Shown in pieces: positions 1-9,004 of a DNA stretch of 64,000 nucleotides. The notes below the pieces were generated by a model. That model did not search any database, was not told where the DNA came from, and was given only the letters and a program-made list of their open reading frames with translations. The stretch is from Methanobrevibacter_A acididurans. GTDB taxonomy: Archaea > Methanobacteriota > Methanobacteria > Methanobacteriales > Methanobacteriaceae. Every line of letters starts with the position of its first letter. The first letter of the stretch is position 1. Both the position numbers and the translations under genes were made by a program. The stretch is taken from contig NZ_CP166991.1 of assembly GCF_046197875.1 (NCBI RefSeq), positions 806,001 through 870,000 of the forward strand, given 5' to 3'.

Positions 1-1759
1 AATAGTAAGTATTATGGTATAAAATTGATTCATCCATGTAAATTGAAGCCGCAACTGCCCCATAATTTAGTATAGCAGATTTTATAGCATTATTATCAGT
101 GTAACTTGTACGTGTGAATGTTAAAATATCTTGAATATTGAAGATATTATTTAGAACACTAGAAACAGTAGTATAATCATTATAAGTTTCTGTTGATTCA
201 TTAATAGGTCCTAACCAACTAGCTAGATATCCATAAGCCATTTCAAAAGTTCCACCACTATTTGGAACATTATTATTGTATTCATAAATACTGTAAAGTG
301 CCATTAAATTTTTCATATTAGATTCAGATAAGTCATAACTTGAATTAGTAGCTTTTAATAAACAAGATTCTAATGCAGCGTAAGTTGCAAAAGCCCAACA
401 ACTACCACTAGTTAATTGATTTTTAACAGAAGTAACTAAGTCATAATTTCTTAAATCATAAGAATCAGGTAATGTTCCATTGAATAATGTGTAATTTGCA
501 CTAATTGTTTGACTTACATTATTTGAAATGCTTACTATAGGACTGTCAGAATTGTAGAAATCAGCACCATAAACTGCTATATTTCCAGTATATTCATTAT
601 TTAAATCAGTATAATCATTATTTAAGAATGAAAAGACTGCTCCACCATAGACTGCAGTGCTATTTTCAAATTTGTTTTTTTCTAATTTTAAACTAGAGGC
701 ATTAATTACATAGAGTGCTCCACCATAAATAGCAACATTTGATAGGAAGTTAGTTTGGTATATGTTTAAATTAGAGTAAATATTGTAAATTGCACCACCA
801 TAATGGTATGCAGAATTACCTATGAAATTACAGTTTTCAATGTTTAAAGTATTGTTTAATTGAGCTATACCTCCACCTATTTGAGCCACACAATCAGTGA
901 AATTAGTATTGCTTAAACTAATACCTGTTTTTATACTATAAATTCCACCACCAGTACTGTTTATGGAAACACAAGCATTGAAATTAGAGTCATCTATAAT
1001 AAGATTACTGTTTTCAATTCCTATAGCTCCTCCCATTAAGGTAGATCCAGAATCATTAAAAATAGTACTTACTATTTGCATTGAACCTTCATTAAGGTAT
1101 ATACTTCCACCATAAGTTGCTACATTACCATTGAAATTAGAATTTTCTATTATAATCTTATTGTTTCTGATTCCATATATTGCTCCTCCCCATTTTGCAG
1201 AATTATCTGTGAAAGTTACATTATATAGTTCTAAGTTAGCATTACTGTTTAAAAAAATACTTCCTCCATTACTATAAGAATAACAATCATTTATGATTAA
1301 ATTTTTCAAAATTAAAGTTGCATGGTTAACATTGAAAGTTCTGACGGAATTTAAACCATTTATTGTGTATCCGTTACCTTCGATTGTAACAGTTCTTCCA
1401 ACACTTATACCATTAGTATAATAATTAATTTCATTATTACTTACTGTAATATTGCTAGTTAGGTAGACTATACTATTTTGGTTTATAGCATTACTTAAAT
1501 CAGTGAATGTACTTATACTGGAACCAATATTTGTATTTGAGTTATTATTAGAACTTATTGTACTTGTATTTTCACTATTTGTTGATAATAATGTTGTATT
1601 ATCATTATTACTTATTGCTTGAGTTTCAGAGTTTAGATTTATACTTGTTTGATTATTTGTAGTATTATTTATGTCTGCTGCTGATACTGTGCTTATACAA
1701 ATTAAGCTGAATAAGATTAATGTAATAAGTATTGTTAACGTTTTATTTTTAGTATTCAT
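1..1759 (-). CDS. Adhesin-like surface protein with papain-family (C1A) peptidase domain, 3' end cut by window edge
   Basis: The frame is open from the ATG at 1759 to the window edge (586 codons). An AGGAGG site lies just upstream. The product starts with a secretion signal (MNTKNKTLTILITLILFSLI, then a hydrophobic stretch ending near STVSAAD). A Thr/Asn/Ser-rich spacer follows, then right-handed beta-helix repeats rich in GGAIY and NxNFxxN motifs, typical of methanogen adhesin-like proteins. After about residue 420 the fold changes to LPDSYDLRNYDLVTSVKNQ and SGSCWAFATYAALES, which is the active-site Cys region of papain-like C1A peptidases. The catalytic His/Asn region is outside the window. 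It is probably an exported surface protein whose helix presents a cysteine peptidase domain. Substrate and activity are unknown; the domain identification rests on motif recognition. Confidence 0.85.
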   Translation of the reverse strand, partial: MNTKNKTLTILITLILFSLICISTVSAADINNTTNNQTSINLNSETQAISNNDNTTLLSTNSENTSTISSNNNSNTNIGSSISTFTDLSNAINQNSIVYLTSNITVSNNEINYYTNGISVGRTVTIEGNGYTINGLNSVRTFNVNHATLILKNLIINDCYSYSNGGSIFLNSNANLELYNVTFTDNSAKWGGAIYGIRNNKIIIENSNFNGNVATYGGSIYLNEGSMQIVSTIFNDSGSTLMGGAIGIENSNLIIDDSNFNACVSINSTGGGIYSIKTGISLSNTNFTDCVAQIGGGIAQLNNTLNIENCNFIGNSAYHYGGAIYNIYSNLNIYQTNFLSNVAIYGGALYVINASSLKLEKNKFENSTAVYGGAVFSFLNNDYTDLNNEYTGNIAVYGADFYNSDSPIVSISNNVSQTISANYTLFNGTLPDSYDLRNYDLVTSVKNQLTSGSCWAFATYAALESCLLKATNSSYDLSESNMKNLMALYSIYEYNNNVPNSGGTFEMAYGYLASWLGPINESTETYNDYTTVSSVLNNIFNIQDILTFTRTSYTDNNAIKSAILNYGAVAASIYMDESILYHNTYY

Positions 1760-1950
1760 TAATTTTTTTCCCTCCTTTTAGCATTTAACAATGTATTATT
1801 TTTTTGATTAAATTGTAAAAATTTTTTTAATCATTTATTGTATAAGTTTCTATTATTATTTATTTTTTACTATAAGATTTCCGCTTCTATTCAAGATTTT
1901 AAACATTTTAATTAAATTTTTTCATTAATTTTAGGGTTTAAATATTTTTT

Positions 1951-3030
1951 TTAATAATTTTGGATGTGGTTTTGTTTTATTTTTTGTTTCATGTGTTCAT
2001 GGTCTGTGTGAATGTATTTGTCTGTGGTTTGACTGTTACTGTGTCCTGCTATAGTTTGTACTTCTGCTACTGTTAATATTTCTGCGTAGTGGCTTAGTGC
2101 TGTGTGTCTTAGGATGTGTACGCTTACATTTTTATAGTAATTTATTGGGCAGTCTATATTGTTTTTTTCTATTTGTTCATCTGTTAGTCGTGCATATTTT
2201 TTGACTATTTCTTGTACTGCTCTTTTCCCTATTCTTTTGTTGGAGTGATTTGTGAATAGTTCTTCTCTTGTTTTTTCTTGTTCTGCTTTGTTTCTTTGTA
2301 TTATTTTGTGTTTTTTTCCTTTTTTGTTTTTTCTAAGTTTGCTTATTCTTTCAAAGATCATTTCGTTTATGTTTATTAAGGTGTCGTAGGTTATGAATGT
2401 TGTACGGTCTTTGTTTTCTCCTTTTGTTGTTTCTGCTCTTAGGTGTACTTCTATTATTTCGTTTCGATCTTCTGGTAGTGTGTATAATCCTTTGTTATTG
2501 AGTGGGGCTTGTATGTCTGTTTTGTTTAGGTTTACTAGTTCTTTTAATCGTATTCCTGAGTCTAAGAATGTTTTTACTATGGAGTAATCTCTTTTGTTTC
2601 CAGTTTCTTCGATTGTTCGGAGGTATAGTCTGGTTTGTTTTCGTGTGAGGCTTATTTTTTCGATTCTTTTTTTTGCTGTTTCTGGATCTTCGGTTTTAAC
2701 TTCTATTATGTCTTTCATTTTTATGGGTTCGTGTTGTATTTCTTCTTGGACTTCTTCGGAGTTTATGAATTCTAGTATGTTCATCATGTAGGTTTTGACG
2801 GTTGTTCTTTTGTTTTTTCGTGTTTTTAGGCAGTGTCGTCTGTAGTGTTTGATTTGTTTTTTGACGTTTTTTGTGTTTAGTTCTGTTATTTGGTTTTGTT
2901 GGAGGTATTTTATGAATTGGTTGATGTTGAAGGTTTGTTTTTTTGTTGTTTCTGTGGTGAGGTTTTTTATTTCGGTTTTTTCTTCTATGTAGTCTTGGAG
3001 GTATTCTGGTAGGTTTTGTGTTTTTATCAT
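1951..3030 (-). CDS. Tyrosine recombinase / phage-type integrase (XerC/D-like), 359 aa
   Basis: This is a site-specific recombinase with an N-terminal SAM-like core-binding domain (about residues 1-95) and a C-terminal catalytic domain. The full catalytic set is visible: R161 (SGIRLKELVNL), K203 (ETTKGENKD), H305 and R308 (HILRHTALSHYA), H330 (TIAGHSNSQTTDKY) and nucleophile Y339. Length is normal for the family. Codon use differs from most neighbours: many C-ending codons (AAC, TAC, ACC, CTC), so the plus strand here looks T/G-rich. This hints at foreign origin. No attachment site or phage genes are visible, so it could be a solitary integrase, a Xer-type resolvase or an invertase acting on the adjacent adhesin gene. 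The ATG at 3030 follows a modest AAGGGA site. Confidence 0.9.
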   Translation of the reverse strand: MIKTQNLPEYLQDYIEEKTEIKNLTTETTKKQTFNINQFIKYLQQNQITELNTKNVKKQIKHYRRHCLKTRKNKRTTVKTYMMNILEFINSEEVQEEIQHEPIKMKDIIEVKTEDPETAKKRIEKISLTRKQTRLYLRTIEETGNKRDYSIVKTFLDSGIRLKELVNLNKTDIQAPLNNKGLYTLPEDRNEIIEVHLRAETTKGENKDRTTFITYDTLININEMIFERISKLRKNKKGKKHKIIQRNKAEQEKTREELFTNHSNKRIGKRAVQEIVKKYARLTDEQIEKNNIDCPINYYKNVSVHILRHTALSHYAEILTVAEVQTIAGHSNSQTTDKYIHTDHEHMKQKIKQNHIQNY

Positions 3031-3293
3031 GTTTTTCCCTTTTTGTAGGTTTTCGTATATTATTATATAAAATATACGTTCTCTTTATATATAAATTTTA
3101 ATGTTGAAACCCCAAAATACGAAAATACAAAAACGATACAAGTACATATACCTCAACTCATAAAAATATACAAGTTTCTTAAAAAATAGAAATTTATGAA
3201 AAAAATCAGAGCATGGAAAATATTTAAAAAATTTATACAAAACCAAATAAGTATTAAAACAAAAATAAAAAATAAACATCCCAAAAAAAAGGA

Positions 3294-5123
3294 TTAAATA
3301 TTAAATTCAATCAAATAAGATGTACCCTCAGAAGGCAATAAAAATATAGAACCTTCAATCTGTTTAATTAAACTTTTCATAATTAAAAAACCAAAATCCT
3401 TAGGATCATCAAAATCAACATCTTCAGGTAACCCAATACCATTATCCCCAATAATTAATTTAATAATATCCCCATTAGTTTTTAAACTAATATTAATAAT
3501 ACCAGATTGATTATTAGGAAAAGCATAATTTAAACTATTATTTAAAATTTCAGAAATAATTAAACTTAAAGGAATAGCATTATCCATACTAACCTTAATA
3601 TTATCTAAATTTAAATCCAAATCAATATCAAGATTATCATTATTTGCAAGTAAAAATCTTGCTTGCTCTTCAATATAATCTTTTAAATTAATATGAGCAT
3701 AATCCTCAGATTGATAAAGTTTTTTATGGACAATAGCCATAGTATTAATACGATTCTTTGTAGATTCTAAAGTTTCTTGAGGAGAATCAGGTTTATAACG
3801 CATATTCAAATTTAATAAACTTAAAATGATTTGTAAATTATTTTTAACACGATGATGAACTTCTTTTAAAAGAACTTCTTTTTCCTGTAATAAATTTGTA
3901 AGCTGTTGAGTTTCCTTAATATTTTCACTAATATCCTGAATATACCCTACACTATTAATTAATTGCCCCTCATCATCTGATTGACAATCAATATAAATTT
4001 CAACATCTTTAATATCCCCATGGGATGTTTGAATTTGAGTCTTAAAAAGAACACTATTACTATTTATAATAGAATCAAAAATTATTTTACTAGTTCTTTC
4101 CCTGTCATCTTTAACAATAAAAGAGCGAATAATATCATTAGTTAAATCTAAATTTTCCTTCTTTTCCCCTATAATATTAAAGAATTCATCACTCCACTCA
4201 TAACCGTTCTTATAATCCCAATAAACATACGCAATTTTACTAATATTTGAAACTAAATCTAAAGTACTCAATAATTTCTCAGCTTTAATCTGATGATTAA
4301 CACCTTCAGTAATATCAAATGCATAAAAAAGTACTGCAGGCCCACCATTAAAACTGGAAGGTTGCATTGTAGCTTTAGCATAAACTGTACTACCATCTTT
4401 ATGTTTAATGGTTAAAACATCAGTATAATTAAAAAGTTCCTTATTAAGTAATTTAGAATAAACTTCATCAAATTCATAAGGGGAAGATTTATTTTTAAAA
4501 CGTGGATTATTGAAAAAATAATCATTACCTAATAATTCTTCTGGTTTATAACCTGTAATTTTCTCATTAGCTTTATTAGCAGCTACAATTTTTTTATTCT
4601 GAATAATCATTAAAGGATCAGGTGCATTATATAATAATCTCACATCATTTTCATCCATAAATTTAGTTTTTGAATTAGATTTAGTCTTAAAAATACAATA
4701 AATCTTATTATTATATTTAAAGATTTTTTGCCTAGATGATGCAATTAATGAATCTTCCACATAATATAAAATTTTTAAATTTCTGGTTTTACCAGTTACA
4801 TAAACTTCATCTAATATTTTCTTAAACCCTAAAATATCCATTATGGGAAATGTTTTTAAATAAGATTTATTAAATAAATCAATATCTTTAGTTACCCCAT
4901 CAAAATCATTATAATTAAAATTAGCATACTGCATAATATAATCATTTTTATATGGAATTAAAATACTAATTTTATCATTTAAGTTATCAAAAAGTTCACT
5001 ATCATTATAAGGTTTTAAATCTTTAATAACAGGTAAACTAGGTATAAATAAGTAATTTTCATCAATTTCTTTATTTAGAATAACATTATTCTCTTCATCG
5101 AATAATTGGCATTTTCCCTTCAT
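3294..5123 (-). CDS. PAS-domain sensor histidine kinase (HisKA_2 type), 609 aa
   Basis: This is a cytosolic-looking sensor kinase with no membrane segment. Residues 1-150 form a degenerate PAS-like sensing region shared with the kinase at 56630. A PAS domain covers about 160-275 (LLYNAPDPLMIIQN, ITGYKPEELLG), and a second PAS-like region about 290-405. The HisKA_2 H-box LLKEVHHRVKNNLQIILSLL has its phospho-acceptor His near residue 424. An HATPase domain follows with N-box SEILNNSLNYAFP and G-box IGDNGIGLPED. The frame can be extended to a GTG at 5135, but ATG 5123 is preferred: AGGTG lies 9 nt upstream, and the resulting 609 aa equals the length of the paralogue at 56630. No response regulator is adjacent, so the partner is unknown. 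Confidence 0.9.
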   Translation of the reverse strand: MKGKCQLFDEENNVILNKEIDENYLFIPSLPVIKDLKPYNDSELFDNLNDKISILIPYKNDYIMQYANFNYNDFDGVTKDIDLFNKSYLKTFPIMDILGFKKILDEVYVTGKTRNLKILYYVEDSLIASSRQKIFKYNNKIYCIFKTKSNSKTKFMDENDVRLLYNAPDPLMIIQNKKIVAANKANEKITGYKPEELLGNDYFFNNPRFKNKSSPYEFDEVYSKLLNKELFNYTDVLTIKHKDGSTVYAKATMQPSSFNGGPAVLFYAFDITEGVNHQIKAEKLLSTLDLVSNISKIAYVYWDYKNGYEWSDEFFNIIGEKKENLDLTNDIIRSFIVKDDRERTSKIIFDSIINSNSVLFKTQIQTSHGDIKDVEIYIDCQSDDEGQLINSVGYIQDISENIKETQQLTNLLQEKEVLLKEVHHRVKNNLQIILSLLNLNMRYKPDSPQETLESTKNRINTMAIVHKKLYQSEDYAHINLKDYIEEQARFLLANNDNLDIDLDLNLDNIKVSMDNAIPLSLIISEILNNSLNYAFPNNQSGIINISLKTNGDIIKLIIGDNGIGLPEDVDFDDPKDFGFLIMKSLIKQIEGSIFLLPSEGTSYLIEFNI

Positions 5124-5425
5124 ATTAAAAAGCACCTAAAAAAATAAGCATTTTCCATTTTTTACAAACAATAGTGTAGAGTTTAAACTTAAATTAAATC
5201 AGATATCATTAAACAGTCATATCTTTAATAAAAATATGAGTTTTAGTTTGTTTAATTCTTAAATTCTTTTTATGTATTAAAAATATATTTTATATTATTA
5301 TGTATTTAAACATATAAATATATATTCTTTTTCATTTTTTTATTTAAAAAAAAAATACATTTTTTAATAGAAAAACTTTAATTTAAATAAAAATTAAATT
5401 ATAAGTAAATGGAGTACTTGATATA

Positions 5426-5938
5426 ATGGCAGATTTAGAAGAAATAATAAAAACAAGAAGAAGCATACGAGAATATTCAAACCAAAAAGTAGAAGATGAA
5501 AAAGTAGAAAAAATATTAAAAGCAGGAATGCAAGCTCCAGGAAGCAGACTAGGAGCAGAACCCTGGGAATTTATAGTAGTTAAGAATAAAGATACCCTAA
5601 AAGCAATTGGAGAAACATGTCCAAGAGTTACAAATTCACAAGTAGCAATAGTATTAATAGCAAATATAGAACGAGCATTCTATAAAAAGCATTGGCAACA
5701 AGATATGAGTGCGGCAGCAGAAAACATGTTACTGGAAGCATGTAACCTAAACTTAGGCGGACTATGGAATGGAGTAGCACCAACTGATGAAAAAATGGAA
5801 AAAATAAGAGAACTTTTCAATTTAAATGAAAACATAAAACCATTCTGTATAATATCCTTAGGCTACCCTGCAGACGGATTAGAAAATAAATTCATGGACA
5901 AATATGATGAAACAAGAATACACTATGAAAAATACTGA
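5426..5938 (+). CDS. Nitroreductase family FMN oxidoreductase, 170 aa
   Basis: The N-terminal motif IIKTRRSIREYSNQKVEDEK and APGSRLGAEPWEFIVVKN are the FMN-binding signature of the nitroreductase fold. GGLWNGVAP and the C-terminal ISLGYPAD are also typical. The length fits the short nitroreductase subfamily. It should be a homodimeric flavoprotein using NAD(P)H or a methanogen electron donor; the natural substrate cannot be read from sequence. A GGAG site sits about 10 nt before the ATG. The 3' end overlaps the start of the following aminotransferase by 14 nt, suggesting co-transcription. Confidence 0.88.
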   Translation: MADLEEIIKTRRSIREYSNQKVEDEKVEKILKAGMQAPGSRLGAEPWEFIVVKNKDTLKAIGETCPRVTNSQVAIVLIANIERAFYKKHWQQDMSAAAENMLLEACNLNLGGLWNGVAPTDEKMEKIRELFNLNENIKPFCIISLGYPADGLENKFMDKYDETRIHYEKY

Positions 5939-7096
5939 AAAAAATAATTACGATTTCACAACAGTGATTAATAGAGATAATACTAATTCATTAAAATGGG
6001 ATCCAATAGAATCTGAACTTCCAATGTGGGTAGCTGATATGGACTTTAAAACTGCCTCTGAAATACAAGAATCCCTAAAAAAAAGAATAAACCACCCTAT
6101 TTATGGATACACAACAGTCCCTAATGAATTATATGAATCTTATATTCAATGGTGGGAGGATAATTATCATATTAAAATGAAAAAAGAAGAATTATTATAT
6201 GCAAGAGGAGTAATGCCTTCAATAATAAGTATAATACGGAAATTAACTAAACCCCTTGATAATATTGTAATTCAAACACCTGTATACAATGCATTCTTTA
6301 ATGTAATATTAAATAATAATCGAAAAGTTTTAGAAAACAAATTAACTTATAAAAATTACGAATACAGTATAAATTTTAAAGATTTAGAAAATAAATTAAA
6401 AAATCCTAAAACAAGTTTAATGTTACTATGTAACCCCCACAACCCAATTGGTAAAATTTGGGGGAAAAATGATTTAGAAAAAATTGGATCTTTATGTGAA
6501 AAGTACAATGTAATATTAGTATCAGATGAAATTCATTGCGACTTAACATATTCAGGTAAAACTTATACTCCATTTGCATCACTAGCTAGTTCCATAGTAG
6601 ATAATAGTATTACTTGTATATCTCCTAGTAAAACATTTAATATAGCTGGAATCCAAAGTGCAATGGTATATATTAAAAATAAGGAATTGAATCTGAAAGT
6701 AAGTCAACAATTATATGCGGATTTTTCTTCAGAACCTAATATTTTAAGTGTAGAAGCTACAATTACAGCTTATACCCAATGTAGAGAATGGTTAAACCAA
6801 TTAAAGAATACATTATTAGAAAATAAAATAATTGTGGAGGATTTCTTAAAAAAGGAATTACCTAGTATTAAATTAGTTCCTGTGATGCCACTTACTTATT
6901 ATGGTTAGATTGCCATGAATTAAACATTAATTCAACTGAATTATCAGATAAAATCCTTAAAAAAAGTGGATTATATCTTTCTCCTGGAATAATTTTTGGT
7001 GAAAATGGGGATAAATTCTTAAGAATGAATATAGCTTGTCCAGAACCCCAATTAAAAGATGGATTGAATAGATTGAAAAAAGGTATTTTAGGATAA
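5925..7096 (+). pseudogene. PatB/MalY-type PLP aminotransferase (cystathionine beta-lyase family), frameshifted
   Basis: The first frame (open to 6908) encodes the N-terminal 80% of a MalY/PatB class II aminotransferase. Visible motifs are ELPMWVADMDF, NPHNPIGKIW, SDEIHCDL and the PLP lysine in SPSKTFNIAG. At about 6890 the frame is lost and ends at TAG 6906-6908. A second frame from 6893 to 7096 gives the missing C terminus (YLLWLDCHEL, KSGLYLSPGIIFGENG, FLRMNIACP). Compared with the usual MPEATYLLWLD, the junction lacks roughly seven bases rather than one, so this looks like a real small deletion. An upstream ATG at 5904 is possible, but 5925 gives the usual N-terminal length. The product would have been a C-S lyase or aminotransferase, co-transcribed with the nitroreductase. 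Confidence 0.85.
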
Positions 7097-7505
7097 TAAT
7101 TTTAAATATATTTCTTTTATTTAGATTTATGGACATTTTTATTAATGTTTTTATTTTTTATAATTTTTATTAATATTTTTATTAATTTTTTCATTTAAAA
7201 AAATTGTTTTTTGAATGTATTTTAAACTAATGCTTATATAAATTAGTTATTATAAGATTTTAAACATAATGATAAATCATTATAGTTTTAATTAAAAAAT
7301 TATAAAAATAATTAATAATTAAAAAATGTTCAATTTAATAAACTAAGTATTGTGAAATTAATTTAATAAACTTAAAATTTTAAACATAAAATATAAAGAT
7401 TTATTAGTTAAGAGAAATAAAACATTACACAATTAAACTTTAAAAAAAATCAAAAATGGGATAAAACAAATTTTTTTAAAAAATAAAAAAATAGGTATAA
7501 AAAAA
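7097..7505. other. Intergenic, extremely AT-rich, upstream of hsdM
   Basis: This stretch holds no credible gene. It contains homopolymer A/T runs, a short imperfect direct repeat of AATTTAATAAACT (about 7332 and 7363) and several TATA-like stretches (for example AAATATAAAG near 7390) that could serve as the promoter of hsdM-hsdS. A small minus-strand open frame over 7433-7615 is the shadow of the hsdM start. Confidence 0.5.
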
Positions 7506-8963
7506 ATGGTATTAAAAGGATTTTTAAAAAATGTCCAAAAACTTATGCATGATGATCCAGGGACAATATCTAACAAACAAATAATCAGACAATTATCATG
7601 GTTACTATTCCTCAAAGTATATGATTATAAAGAAAAAGAAAGAGAAGCATTAAATCCTCAATATAAATCAGTGATCCCTGAAAAATATCGATGGAGAAAT
7701 TGGACTATAAACTTAGAAGATGATTCTAGTTTAACTGGAAGAGAATTACTTAAATTTATAAATGAAGAATTAATACCTTCTTTAAAAAAAATTGAATGCA
7801 AAAAAAATAGTCCAATGCACGAAAAAATTGTATACTATACAGTAAAGGACATTAAAAACTATTCTAAAGATGGATACATATTTAAAGCTGTTATAATTGA
7901 ATTAAACAGTATAAAGTTAAGTAATAAAGTAGAGTGCGATCAAATCGCACATGAATTTAAAGAAAATTTAATGGATTTATTTAGAAACACAGGAACAAAA
8001 GAATTCTTCACACCTATAGGTATATGTGACTTCATAGCAGAAACTTTAAACCCAAAAATTGGTAATGATGTAATGGATTTCTGTTGTGGAACAGGTGGAT
8101 TATTAAAATCAATACTTGAACTTCAATCTAAACAAATAGAAAGCAAAGAAGACTATGAAAAATTTGTTAATTCAATATATGGTATAGAAAAAAATTCAAC
8201 ATTTTACATTTTATGTATTATAAACTTACTATTACATGGAATAAACGAACCCCACATATATCATCAAGATGCATTTGAGGATAAAACATTAAACTTATTA
8301 TCAGATAAAAAATTCAAAACAATAGTCTTAAACCCTCCATTTGAAGGATCAACTGATACTGATTGGGAACATGAAATCTTAGAAAACAAAAAATTAGAAG
8401 ATAATTTCCTAGAATTAGCAATGGAATACTTAGATGATTATGGACAAGCAGCAATTATAATGTCTGATGATTTCTTCACAGAAACAGGAGTAAACAAAAG
8501 ACAAATAAAAGAAAAATTATTTAAAAAATTCAACTTACATACAATAATAAGATTACCCCCTACAGTATTTGCACCTTACTCAAATGTAAAAACAAATATA
8601 TTATTTTTCTGTAATAATGGAACAACCAAAAAAACATGGTTCTACCGTTTAGACTTACCTGAAGGATATAAAAGTTTTAGTTTAAATAATCCAATAGAAT
8701 TAAAACATTTTAAAGAAATAGAATCATGGATTGAAAATAAGCATGAAATAGAAGTAAATGGTAATTATAAAGCAAAAAAATGCAGTATAGATGAAATTAA
8801 ATTAAATGAATACCGGTTAAATTATTGTAATATACCATATGTTAAAAATTCCCTACCTCCTGAAGAATTAATAGATAATTACTTAGAAAAAACCGAAGAA
8901 TACTCTAAAGAAATTAATAAAGCTTTAAAAAACATTAAAAATGAGTTAAATAAAGAAGAATAA
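7506..8963 (+). CDS. hsdM: Type I restriction-modification DNA methyltransferase subunit HsdM, 485 aa
   Basis: This is an N6-adenine methyltransferase with the HsdM N-terminal helical domain (about residues 1-130). The catalytic domain has SAM motif I DFCCGTGG (191-198) and motif IV NPPF (276-279). FRNTGTKEFFTP (159-170) is the conserved entry into the catalytic domain. It should act with HsdS in an M2S complex that methylates adenine at the sequence chosen by HsdS. The gene is followed 41 nt later by hsdS. The start is preceded only by a weak AGGT. No hsdR lies on either side in this window, so restriction activity cannot be inferred here. Confidence 0.93.
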   Translation: MVLKGFLKNVQKLMHDDPGTISNKQIIRQLSWLLFLKVYDYKEKEREALNPQYKSVIPEKYRWRNWTINLEDDSSLTGRELLKFINEELIPSLKKIECKKNSPMHEKIVYYTVKDIKNYSKDGYIFKAVIIELNSIKLSNKVECDQIAHEFKENLMDLFRNTGTKEFFTPIGICDFIAETLNPKIGNDVMDFCCGTGGLLKSILELQSKQIESKEDYEKFVNSIYGIEKNSTFYILCIINLLLHGINEPHIYHQDAFEDKTLNLLSDKKFKTIVLNPPFEGSTDTDWEHEILENKKLEDNFLELAMEYLDDYGQAAIIMSDDFFTETGVNKRQIKEKLFKKFNLHTIIRLPPTVFAPYSNVKTNILFFCNNGTTKKTWFYRLDLPEGYKSFSLNNPIELKHFKEIESWIENKHEIEVNGNYKAKKCSIDEIKLNEYRLNYCNIPYVKNSLPPEELIDNYLEKTEEYSKEINKALKNIKNELNKEE

Positions 8964-9004
8964 TGAATTTTAAATAATAAAATAGATAAAGGGATAGATT
9001 TTTC

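Noticed and set aside
3085..3279. Minus-strand frame of 64 codons, Phe/Tyr/Lys-rich
   Set aside because: It lies in AT-rich intergenic DNA, lacks a ribosome-binding site and has no recognisable fold; the composition is what random A/T sequence gives.
7433..7615. Minus-strand frame of 60 codons over the hsdM start
   Set aside because: It overlaps the well-supported hsdM N terminus in antisense and shows no protein-like pattern of its own.
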